Below are positions 34,737 to 44,293 of a stretch of DNA of 64,000 nt, piece by piece. The translations under genes were made by a program, and so were the position numbers. Below the pieces are notes generated by a model. It was not told the origin of the DNA. It searched no databases and was given only the letters and a program-made list of their open reading frames with translations. Source of the DNA: Manihot esculenta (taxonomy: Eukaryota; Streptophyta; Magnoliopsida; Malpighiales; Euphorbiaceae). The stretch is from contig NC_035167.2 in NCBI RefSeq assembly GCF_001659605.2, forward strand, positions 1,922,001-1,986,000. Reading direction: 5' to 3'. Positions within the stretch are counted from its first letter, which is position 1. Each line of letters begins with the position of its first letter.

Positions 34737-35192
34737 AGGTGAGCAGTATTCGGTTCAAACCGAAAAAAAAAAAATCAATCGAACTGAATAAATTTGAAAA
34801 TTTGGTTTGAGTTTTTATTTATTTTGGTTTGATTCAGTTTTTAATTTCAAAAATTTCGATTATTTCAGTTCGGTTCGATTTTTATCAGAAAAAAATCAAA
34901 TCGAACCGATTAGCGATAATAATATGTTATTTTCAATAACATTGAGAATTATATCATATTAAAATTAAAGAATTTTAATTAAATTTTAAAATATTAAAAA
35001 TAAAATGTAAAAAAAAATTATTAAAAATTGAAATTGATCAAACCAAACCGAATAAACTGAATCAAATCGATTCAATTCGTTCAATTTTTTATCAGAATTA
35101 ATTTATTTCAATTTTTATAAATATTAAAATTTTAATTTTTAATTTATTCGATTCGATTTAATTTTAAATCAAATCGACCGAATCCCCCACAT
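34737..35192. repeat. MITE, family A
   Basis: It starts caggtgagcagtattcggtt and ends cgaccgaatccccca, with TTCGGTT/AACCGAA-rich arms, closely like the element at 5179-5640. It lies about 340 bp beyond the stop of receptor-kinase copy 1. The gap 34398-34736 shows only presumed 3' UTR sequence. Confidence 0.7.
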
Positions 35193-36409
35193 GGTTTAGA
35201 TACAGAATGTGAGTCTAAAGAAATAAAATTACTTCAATATTTATTCCATTTTCATGATGGTGGTAAAACTAATTTAAATATTAAATTTAATAAAATTATT
35301 ATTTTTAAATTTCAATATTAATAAAAATTTATTTTTAGCGAGTAAATTTATTTTAACGGCCATCATAATTTTATAAAAAATATTTACAACTATAATTTTA
35401 TAGCATAAATATGTAACATAAATTTATTGCAATAAACTTTATATTTTTCTTTTGCAGAAAAATTTTTTATGGTTGATTTTAGTATTTTGCATATTCAATA
35501 TCCAACAAATTCCTAGAGCTTTAGCTAGATATACAAAGTGAGTTTACTAATATATATGCGTATTATATATATACTAGGTTAATTATTTTTTGATAAAATT
35601 GTAATTTTATAAATTTTTACTAATTACTCTCTTAATTATTATATTTTTTTCACGTGGATTAAAAAAATAAAATTAATATAGCTAAAATAATAAATTTTAC
35701 TTTCACAATTCATATTAAAAAAAGCATATATATATAAAGTTAAGTATAATTAGGATGGATGAAAAAGAAAGATAAATTTATTTTGTGTGAGATAATTAGT
35801 GTATAACTAATAATTATTTAATTTTTGAATGTTTATTTTTATGAATTAATAGTTTGTTCGCACTGTTACACATATTAAATGTTTTATTTTATTATTGTAT
35901 AATATTATTTTATAAAATAATATTTTTTATATAAATTTATTCTATTTATTATGAGAAACAAAATATTTTTTCTAAAATTTTAAATTTAAAATTATAATTA
36001 AAGACAAATTCATGCGTCATCAAACTCAATTATAACAAAAAAATTTTAAAAATTTAATACTTATTATCGAATACTATTAATATATAATAATAAATTCTAT
36101 TTAAGAAACTGTATGAAAAAAAATTTACTCAACTCCAACGATGGTAGAGGACGGTGGTAATAGTGGTGGTAGTAAAAGAAAAAAATTATATATTTTTTCA
36201 CAATTTTCTTTGAATATGTCAATTTTTTAAGTAGTAAAACCTATTACATCAATTATGCTCGGCGAATATTATTTTATAATAGTACAAATTATTTCACAAC
36301 AATAATAGTATAAATATATTTAATTACTAAGAAAGAATAGGATAATTTCTTCAAAACATTTAGATGACTAATCGTCTAATTTCAATTTAGTCAAGAGAGT
36401 TGAGTTGGG
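35193..36409. other. AT-rich intergenic spacer
   Basis: Long A/T-rich sequence between receptor-kinase copies 1 and 2. No gene or defined repeat was seen. Confidence 0.5.
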
Positions 36410-37720
36410 TGTCGAGAGTTAACGACCTAATATTTAAGTCCTTCACTTTTTATTCCATCTAAACCTGCAGTCCTTCCGTTCAAAATAACCATTTGAAATA
36501 CATCAATTGACAAAACTGAATCTGACCTGACTAAAAGACTCTGACTTCAAAATTACAAAACCCTATCTCTCTTCTCTCTTCTCTCTCACTCTCCATTTGC
36601 AAGTTGATCAATAAAATTTCCATTTAACATCTTATAAAGGATTACATTAACAATTAAATAAGAGAGCTAACAACCTAACACTTAAATCTCTCACTTTTTA
36701 TTTCATCTAAACTCGCATTCTTTCCGTCCAAAATAATCGTTTGAAATACACGAATTGACAAAACTAAATCTGACCTGACTAAAAGACTGATTTCAAAATT
36801 ACAAAATTCTATCTCTCTTCTCTCTCACTCTCCATTTGCAAGTTCATCAATAAAATTTCCATTTGATATCTTATAAAGGATTACATTGATAATTAAAGAA
36901 GAGAATAACCATAAAACTGCCAAATTGAGCGATGATCTTGAAAAAACAGCTTAATGAAGTTTCACATCAAGCAGTTTAGGCATAGATAAAAACTCAATGA
37001 AGTTTAATTACTTAATACCAAACATTTCATGTAGAGATTATAAAAATATAGAAAGAACTACTATTATTTCCAAAATGTTTAAAGTTCATCCTAAAATAGC
37101 CGAAGAGAACCTGAAAAGCTATCTAATTTTTTATAGCATCAAGTTAATTCTCTAGGTGAATAGATCCTGTTGGCTGGACTCCTGAAATTATTCTCTTTCT
37201 GTAAATCAAAGCTTTCACATAATCAAAAAGCCGCACAAAAAAATGTTCGAAATTAAATTTTAAAACAATTTAATCATAATACAATAAAATTCAATCTCTT
37301 AATTATCTTAAAATGAAACAAAAGCAAAAACATTTATATTCGGCTGCCTAAGTTGATGCAATTTTAATAATTTAAAGAATATACAAATAATGATAGAGAA
37401 TTACTTTAGAGAGCTCCAAGAACTCCCCGGAGCAACAATCTCTGAAAGTGAGGCACTGTAGTGGCAACGAAGCCCAGTAGAGCATCTTGCATTTCTACAA
37501 ATTCTACAAATTAGCCTCCACGATTGGAGAAAAAGTTTTGAGAGAGAAATTTGGAGAGAGAGGGAGAAAAGGATAGAGTTTCGTGATTTTGAAATATTTT
37601 AGCCATGGTTAATTTTGTCAATTTGCGTGTTTCAAACGGTTATTTTGAATAGAAGAACTATATGTTTGGACAGAATAGAAAGTGAGAGATTTAAGTATTG
37701 GGTCGACAAAATAGAAAGAT
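36410..37720 (-). mobile_element. TIR-armed element carrying a captured gene fragment
   Basis: The left arm is present twice in tandem (about 36414-36661 and 36662-36902), each with ttgacaaaact(g/a)aatctgacctg and tatctctcttctctc. An inverted, more diverged copy lies at the right (about 37540-37715, reading in reverse cccaatacttaaatctctcac and caaaataaccgtttgaaac). Between the arms lies gene-like sequence including an exon of an organellar tryptophanyl-tRNA synthetase. Long inverted arms enclosing host gene pieces recall Pack-MULEs. I found no clear 9-bp target duplication, so that classification is tentative. Confidence 0.55.
37111..37198 (-). pseudogene. Organellar tryptophanyl-tRNA synthetase exon fragment
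   Basis: On the minus strand an 88-bp segment begins after a tttacag acceptor and ends at CTTTTCAG|GTTCTC. It encodes KRIISGVQPTGSIHL, then E-N-stop, L-D-A-I-K-N, stop, I-A-F-Q. Bacterial-type TrpRS has GxQP(T/S)G...GNY(L/I)GA here, the ATP-binding HIGH-like region at the start of the enzyme. Two stops (in place of Tyr and Trp) and Gly to Glu/Asp changes show it is dead. Upstream, an ATG at 37492 opens 28 codons (starts MQDALLGFVATTV) that might be the remains of the transit-peptide exon; that part is a guess. Retained splice sites show capture from genomic DNA and not from mRNA. Confidence 0.8.
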
Positions 37721-37801
37721 AAAAGTGTTAATTACGTTAAATTTTAAGGATTAAAAAGTAATTTTTTTACAAAATTTTTAATTTAAAATCAAGAGAACGA
37801 T

Positions 37802-37921
37802 GGGAATATTAATGAGCATGTCGAAAGGTATTTATTCAACTCCGTGCTTGATGATTCATTTGATAGTTGAAGTTGATGTAATATAGACTTTGTCCCTCTT
37901 TCGTTTGTTTTTATATTATTT
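37802..37921 (+). promoter_or_regulatory. Conserved upstream block shared by receptor-kinase copies 1 and 2
   Basis: Nearly the same sequence as 30549-30662, for example caactccgtgcttgatgatt and gactttgtccctctttcgtt. In copy 1 the block continues directly into ttccattgaacatcat; here that continuation is displaced to 38593 by about 670 bp. Copy 1's block lies some 175-290 bp before its ATG, while here the distance is over 2.3 kb. Probably an ancestral promoter segment. Confidence 0.6.
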
Positions 37922-38084
37922 AATATAAAATAACCAGAAAATTTATTAATTAAATTATAAATATAATAATAATTATTATTAAAATAAATGATTAACTATT
38001 TAAAATATTAATAATTAAATTATTAATTAATTATCAATAAAATATCATACTTTCTTAGCCATACTCAACATTCTACCCTGTTTA

Positions 38085-38532
38085 GTATTTAATTCAAATT
38101 AAAAAAATTAATAGAATTAAATTAATTTAAAATTTTAATTTATTTTTTTTATAAATTTTAATTTAATTTGGTTTTTAATTTTAAAATTTCAATTGTTTTA
38201 GTTTAGCTCAGTTTTGATAAAAAAAAATCAAATCGAACCGATTAATAATAATACTATATTATTTTCAATGATATAAAAAATTATATCATATTAAAATTAA
38301 AATATTTTAATTAAATTTTAAAATATTAAAAATAAAAATAAAAAAAATAAAAATTTTATTAAAAATTTAAACTGATTAAATCGAATTGAATCAAACTGAA
38401 TTAGATCGGTTCAGTTCAGTGCGATTCGCTTTCTGAATAAAATCGCTTCGATTTATATAAATATCAAAATTTTAATTTTAAATTTATTCAATTTAATTTA
38501 ATTTTAAACTGAATTTAGCGAATGCTTTCTCG
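38085..38532. repeat. MITE, family A, inside the duplicated promoter
   Basis: Same AATCGAACCGATTAATAATA and related interior as the copies at 5179 and 34737, ending agcgaatgctttctcg. It lies in the segment that separates the two halves of the promoter block shared with receptor-kinase copy 1. Confidence 0.65.
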
Positions 38533-39524
38533 TATTTATCATTCAATAATAATTTTAAAATAAATCAATTTTAAATAGCTTTTTTATTCTATTCCATTGA
38601 ACATCATTATGGGTTTTGGTTTCCATTGACTCTCTGAGTCAATGGATTTGAAATGATAATAATAATAATAATAAATCTTGATGGGCTCTCTATTTAGTTC
38701 GCCAATTCAATGCCGTATTATCAATAAGCTCTGACTTAATGCTTACAAAAATATTTTTTAGAAAAGGTGATTACTATATTTTAAGAATTAGCCAACTATA
38801 CACATTCATTACGTCAAAATGAAAACAAAATGTTTACTGAAAATTTTAAAAATTAAATAATACTAAATTAATTTTAAATCGTATCATAAATTATTTATTA
38901 CATCATAAATATAAATACAAGATTTATTACACTTTAATATTTCTTCTGTTTACTTTATTTTTTCATACCTAATAAGAAATATAATTTTTTTATTAAATTT
39001 TTAATTATATACAATATAAATATATTAAATTTTATTAAATATTAAAAATATTTTAAAAATAAAATTATAATATTCAATTTATATATTACTATAATCTAAA
39101 AAACATAAATAATAATTTTTAAATAACTAAAAAAAATAAAAACTATGATACGATATATAAAACATTATTGTCAAAATATGAATGTGAACCTCATTACAGC
39201 TATAAAGTCAACTTGATTACTTTTCTTAGCCTAACTACTTCATGTTAATGAGTTCATTTTAGCGTGTACACTCATTTACCGTAATGTTGACACGTTATTT
39301 AAAATTAAGAAAAATTTTATTTAAAATATAATAAAATCTAGAGAGATTTATAATTTAATTTTTTAGTATTGTTATTATTAATAAGTCATATTTTTAAAAA
39401 TTTATTAAAATATTCTTATCTTTTCTTTTCGTCAACAAAATAGTCTTTCCATAATTTTTTCTGTTAAAAATATATAGAGAATGAGAGTTGAAATTTTTAA
39501 AATCTAATTTTACACTCAAATAAA
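38533..39524. other. AT-rich upstream DNA of receptor-kinase copy 2
   Basis: It includes ttccattgaacatcat (about 38593), matching copy 1's promoter, and a partial family C MITE arm at about 39333-39480. Nothing else was recognised. Confidence 0.5.
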
Positions 39525-40055
39525 ATCTCTTATTTAGTCATTGGATATTACTATTATTAATATGTCAGTCTTTATATTTTTAAAAATTTATTAAAATGTG
39601 CTTATATTTTCTTATATCTATTAAAATATTCTTATCTTTTTTTATATCTATTAAAATATTTTTATCATTTTTTTCGTCAATGAAATAGTCTATCCTCCTC
39701 CTTAAAAAAGAAAAAAAAAAGATGATGATGAAGGAGAAAAAAAAAAGAAAATGAAAGAAAAAAAAAGAAGAATCTTTTTCTCAACCTTCTCTTTAAAGAA
39801 GAGAATAAAAAAAAAATTGAAGAAAAATAAAAGAAAAAGAAGAAGAACTAAAGAATAAGAAGAATCAAAGAAGAAGGGGAGGATGAGGAGGAAAAGAAGG
39901 GTAATTTGGTTTTTTGTTATATTTTTAACGATAAAAATAGACGGAAAGACTATTTAGTTGACGGAAAGAAAAAATAATGACGTTTTAATAAATTTCTTAA
40001 AATGTAAGAATTGACTTGTTAATAATGATAATATTTAGGGATTAAATTGTAAATC
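39525..40055. repeat. MITE, family C, with a purine-rich core
   Basis: The left arm reads ctcttatttagtcattggatattactatta; the right arm tgacttgttaataatgataatatttaggga is its inverse. The core (about 39705-39900) is almost pure A/G, mainly aag and gaa units. It is the same family as 27475-27961 and ends about 200 bp before the receptor-kinase ATG. Confidence 0.7.
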
Positions 40056-40249
40056 TTTCTAAAATTTATTTATTATTATGATATTTTAATTTTTAATTTA
40101 TTAAATATATACATTGATTTGTAAACTCAATTGTTGCACGTAATAATATTCTAATTTTTAATTACTCTTGTGAAAAAGTCATCATTTGCCTAAATAATCC
40201 AACTAAATAAGTGTCAGCATTACAATCATAAACAAATACACAACCAAAA

Positions 40250-43200
40250 ATGAGGAGCTCAAGTGTCATCTTTCCACTTTCTGTGAGATGCATTGTCGTC
40301 CTCGTACTCTCTTTGCAGCTGAGCTTCGAAGTTCCCTCCATTGATGCTGCTACAACCATTGGTGGGAATGAGACAGATCATCTTGCTTTGTTAGAATTCA
40401 AGGCAAAAATTTCGCATGATCCCCAGAATGTCACAAGTTCATGGAATACTTCTGCCCATTTCTGCAACTGGGAAGGTGTCATTTGCAGTCGTAGACACAA
40501 AAGAGTCACCGGCCTGAACCTTCACTCTAAAGAGTTGGTTGGCAATTTGTCACCTTACATAGGAAACATGAGTTTCCTTAAGGTCATTAGACTGCAAAAC
40601 AACAGCCTTCAAGGTGAAATCCCACCTGAAATTGGCCGTTTGTTCAGAATCCAAGTTTTAGATCTTAGCAACAACTCTTTTGAAGGGAAAATTCCGGCCA
40701 ATTTATCCAGATGCTTGAACATGAGTTTCCTTGGATTAGCTTACAACAAGCTGTTTGGCAACTTTCCAGTAGAGCTCGCCACTTTGCTCAAGCTCAAACA
40801 CATTGTAATTCATGCAAACTATTTGAGCGGCGACATACCATCATTTCTGGGAAATTTTAGCTCACTTGAAGCTTTGTCAGCTCGTGGAAATTTCTTCAGT
40901 GGAAACATTCCACAATCTCTGGGTCAACTCAAGCATTTGTCATCTATTGGACTTGGAAGCAATAACCTCTCAGGTATAGTCCCTCAAGCCATTTTTAATC
41001 TTTCCTCCATCACTGTATTATCTTTGTCAAACAATTCCTTGCATGGAAGTCTTCCATCAGAGATTGGCCTCCTTTTACCACAGCTTCAAATATTACAAAT
41101 TTCGAGGAACAATTTTAGTGGGTCTGTTCCAGTTTCATTATCCAATGCTACTAAACTCCAAAGAATTCTTCTACAGCATAACAATTTCAATGGAAAAGTA
41201 GATGTTGATTTTGGAGGCTTACAGCAACTTTACAGGTTATTTTTGAGTAACAACAATCTTGGAAAGGAGGGGGAAAATGATTTGGATTTTATCACTTCTT
41301 TGTTGAATTCTAGCAATTTGAAAGATGTGGATTTATCTTACAATCAATTTAAAGGAGAATTGCCAAATTCTGTGAGTAATGTATCTTCAACCCTCGAATG
41401 GATCTCAGTGCACTTTAATCAAATAGGTGGAAGACTCCCTCAGTGGTTATCAAAGATTGTTAGCTTGGAGAATATAAATCTAGCATATAACCAAATTACA
41501 GGTACCATTCCCATTGAATTAGGTAAACTTTCAAGACTTGTAGATTTTAAACTCAATGATAATAGATTATATGGATCAATTCCTTCATCTTTAGGAAACA
41601 TATCATCATTGGGTGAAATTCGTTTACTTCGCAATAATTTACAAGGCACCATTCCCTCGAGTCTTGGAAATTGCCAAAAATTATTGTTCTTATCTCTTTC
41701 TCAAAACAATCTTAGCGGCTCCATACCCAAAGAACTTTTTCCTTTTCAATCCATGTTAGTTTCCATAGCCCTAGATCAAAACCGTTTAGACGGATCTCTT
41801 CCTTCAGAAATTGGAAATTTATTCAATTTGAAGGAATTGTATGTTTCTCAGAACTTGTTGTCTGGTGAAATTCCAAATGATCTTGGCCGCTGCAATAGCC
41901 TCGAGTTGCTTTACATGGGCAATAACAACTTGGAAGGTAGCATTCCACCATCTTTGGCCTCTTTAAAAGGTCTAAGAATACTTGATCTGTCTCACAATAA
42001 TTTTTCTGGCAAGATTCCGGAGTACCTAGAGCAATTTGCATTGGAACATGTCAATTTATCTTCCAACAATTTTGATGGTGAAGTTCCCACTGAAGGAGTT
42101 TTTGCAAATGCAAGTGCAATATCAGTTGCAGGAAACAATAGACTCTGTGGGGGTATACCAGAGTTACAGTTGCCTAGATGCCCTGTTTCAAAGAGAAGCA
42201 AATTGCGCAGTTTCAAAATAGCTGTGATCATCATCTCCTGTGTTTTTGGCGTTGTTGTGCTGTTAACTTGTATGTGGTATGGTTTTAAGAAGAAGAAAAG
42301 AGAGCAATCTCCCACTTCCTTGGACATAATGTCATTTCATAATGTTTCATATGAAATGATTCTTAAGGCAACTGATGGGTTCTCTTCAGCAAATTTGATT
42401 GGTGTGGGAAGCTTTGGGTCTGTATATAAAGGCACTTTTGTAGAGGATGGTGCAATTTTTGCAGTGAAAGTACTCAACCTTCAACAACAAGGTGCTTCGA
42501 AGAGTTTTATGGCCGAGTGCCAATCCTTGAGAAATGTTCGTCATCGAAATCTTGTCAAGATAATAACATCTTGCTCCAGTATTGATTTTCAAGGAAATGA
42601 ATTTAAGGCACTTGTTTATGACTATATGCCGAATGGGGATCTACAGGATTGGTTACATACAGACTTAGAAAGACCTGTCGAGCTAATTGATGAACAACCA
42701 AGTCTAAGCCTTTTGCAGAGATTGAACATTGCTATAGACATTGGGAATGGGCTGGATTATCTTCATCATCATTGTCAAAAGCCAATTATTCACTGTGATC
42801 TAAAGCCATGCAATATTCTTCTTGATGATGAAATGGTTGCTCATATTGGAGATTTCGGGCTAGCAAAGTTCCTTCCTCACCTAATGAATCCAACTCAAAG
42901 CAGCTCGATCGGAGTTAGAGGAACAATAGGTTACACACCTCCAGGTACTTGTCATCCTCTTGGACCATATATGCTTTCTCTCATTTACTTCACAAATCGT
43001 TTTCTTTTTCATTTTGCAGAATATGGATTAGGAAGCGAGGTATCAACAAGCGGAGATGTTTACAGTTATGGAATCCTATTATTAGAGATGGTGACAGGAA
43101 AAAAACCTACTGATGATATTTTTGTTGAAGGTTTTAACCTTCACAATTTTGCTAGGATGGCAATGCCCAACCAAGTGTTGAAGATTGTAGACCCAATTCT

Positions 43201-43375
43201 TTTACAAGAAGATTTTCCGACAAAAGCAAGAAATGATAGCAAAGTTGAATGCCTAACTTGCCTAATCAAGGTTGGAGTAGCATGTACAATGGAGTCTCCT
43301 CAAGATAGAATGGACGTGAGTAATGCAATCAAAGAGTTACATGCAATCAAAAATAATTTTATGCAAACTAAATAA
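40250..43375 (+). CDS. LRR-XII receptor-like kinase, intact copy 2 (EFR/XA21-like)
   Basis: Exons 40250-42944 and 43020-43375; 1016 residues after splicing. Signal peptide (CIVVLVLSLQLSF), LRRNT cap with FCNWEGVIC, about 20 plant-type leucine-rich repeats to near residue 610 (LxGxIPxxLG pattern), a C-terminal cap with RLCGGIPELQLPRC, a transmembrane helix at about 655-677 (IAVIIISCVFGVVVLLTC), then a Ser/Thr kinase. The kinase shows GVGSFGSVYKG, FAVKVL, HCDLKPCNILL at about 847 and GDFGLAK at about 867. The HCD in place of HRD marks a non-RD kinase, the class of pattern-recognition receptors such as EFR and XA21. The intron splits the GTIGYTPP(G)-EYG activation segment, as in the family; here it is 75 nt and free of stops. 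The ligand cannot be told from sequence. Confidence 0.93.
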   Translation: MRSSSVIFPLSVRCIVVLVLSLQLSFEVPSIDAATTIGGNETDHLALLEFKAKISHDPQNVTSSWNTSAHFCNWEGVICSRRHKRVTGLNLHSKELVGNLSPYIGNMSFLKVIRLQNNSLQGEIPPEIGRLFRIQVLDLSNNSFEGKIPANLSRCLNMSFLGLAYNKLFGNFPVELATLLKLKHIVIHANYLSGDIPSFLGNFSSLEALSARGNFFSGNIPQSLGQLKHLSSIGLGSNNLSGIVPQAIFNLSSITVLSLSNNSLHGSLPSEIGLLLPQLQILQISRNNFSGSVPVSLSNATKLQRILLQHNNFNGKVDVDFGGLQQLYRLFLSNNNLGKEGENDLDFITSLLNSSNLKDVDLSYNQFKGELPNSVSNVSSTLEWISVHFNQIGGRLPQWLSKIVSLENINLAYNQITGTIPIELGKLSRLVDFKLNDNRLYGSIPSSLGNISSLGEIRLLRNNLQGTIPSSLGNCQKLLFLSLSQNNLSGSIPKELFPFQSMLVSIALDQNRLDGSLPSEIGNLFNLKELYVSQNLLSGEIPNDLGRCNSLELLYMGNNNLEGSIPPSLASLKGLRILDLSHNNFSGKIPEYLEQFALEHVNLSSNNFDGEVPTEGVFANASAISVAGNNRLCGGIPELQLPRCPVSKRSKLRSFKIAVIIISCVFGVVVLLTCMWYGFKKKKREQSPTSLDIMSFHNVSYEMILKATDGFSSANLIGVGSFGSVYKGTFVEDGAIFAVKVLNLQQQGASKSFMAECQSLRNVRHRNLVKIITSCSSIDFQGNEFKALVYDYMPNGDLQDWLHTDLERPVELIDEQPSLSLLQRLNIAIDIGNGLDYLHHHCQKPIIHCDLKPCNILLDDEMVAHIGDFGLAKFLPHLMNPTQSSSIGVRGTIGYTPPGTCHPLGPYMLSLIYFTNRFLFHFAEYGLGSEVSTSGDVYSYGILLLEMVTGKKPTDDIFVEGFNLHNFARMAMPNQVLKIVDPILLQEDFPTKARNDSKVECLTCLIKVGVACTMESPQDRMDVSNAIKELHAIKNNFMQTK

Positions 43376-44293
43376 GGCCATCTCTGTATTGAAGTAAGTA
43401 ATTCAACTTGAAATATTTATGCTTGTTCCAGAAAATGTATGTAAGAAAATTCATTAGCTATCCTTGATAAGAATACATTTCTATTTTGCAGCAGCTATGA
43501 TATTCAACAAGTCTTTTAAGGTGGCTGCAGTGGATCCAGAAATTAGTAGGTCCAATAAAAAAATATAAATAAAAATGGTTCCTTATCAGATTTGGAATTT
43601 TTAAAGTGGGAACATATGAAAATTCATGCAAGGAGTGATAATAGTCAAAGGATATGCTTATCATTGATGATTAAAAATGGTTCTATTTGCTTGACAATGA
43701 ATTCCTAGTGAGCTCCTTGCCGTGATCCGACTGCAAACAAGAGAGCTGCTTTTTTTTTTTCCATTTAATTTCAAAGGCTTCAAACTGCATATTGTATTAT
43801 GCCTCAGTATTTCTATTTTAAATCTAATTAAGATATTTACTTACTTTATAGTATATATTTTTTTTAAATTCTTCTGTTAGTTGTTTGTTAAAAAAAAAAT
43901 ATTTTATTTTTATTAAAAAAAGATTAAAACATGTAGACCAACACATTTTCTTAAAAAAATAAAAAATTTAATTTTACAAAATCAATCAACTAAACGATCT
44001 AATAATAATTTGCTCAACCAAAAAATCAGGTGCAAGAACACTTGGATGTTGCATCCATGTTACTGTATGTTGAACATAGACAATGCCTGTGGACACTGTC
44101 TACTTCAGTACAAGATCTCTTTTGAAAAGTATACGTTCTAGGCTGTTCTATTTTCTAGTATGCAGGTCAAAGCAACCATCTACGTGATCTCTATTTAATC
44201 CAAATTAATGACTGTCGAATTTTGAAAATCATATTTGGAGACACACACATACACAGAGAGAGAGAGAGAGAGAGAACCTTTGTGTCTCTGGAA
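43376..44293 (+). other. Spacer between receptor-kinase copies 2 and 3
   Basis: Presumed 3' UTR of copy 2 and promoter of copy 3. A (ga)n microsatellite at about 44256-44275 lies just before the copy 3 start, probably in its leader. No other gene was seen. Confidence 0.55.

Noticed and set aside
34628..34810. Hydrophobic 60-codon frame after receptor-kinase copy 1
   Set aside because: It runs through 3' UTR into the family A MITE and has no conserved feature; a chance frame.
44222..44293. Upstream in-frame ATG for receptor kinase 3
   Set aside because: It would translate the (ga)n repeat as RERERER and bury the signal peptide; the ATG at 44294 is far better.
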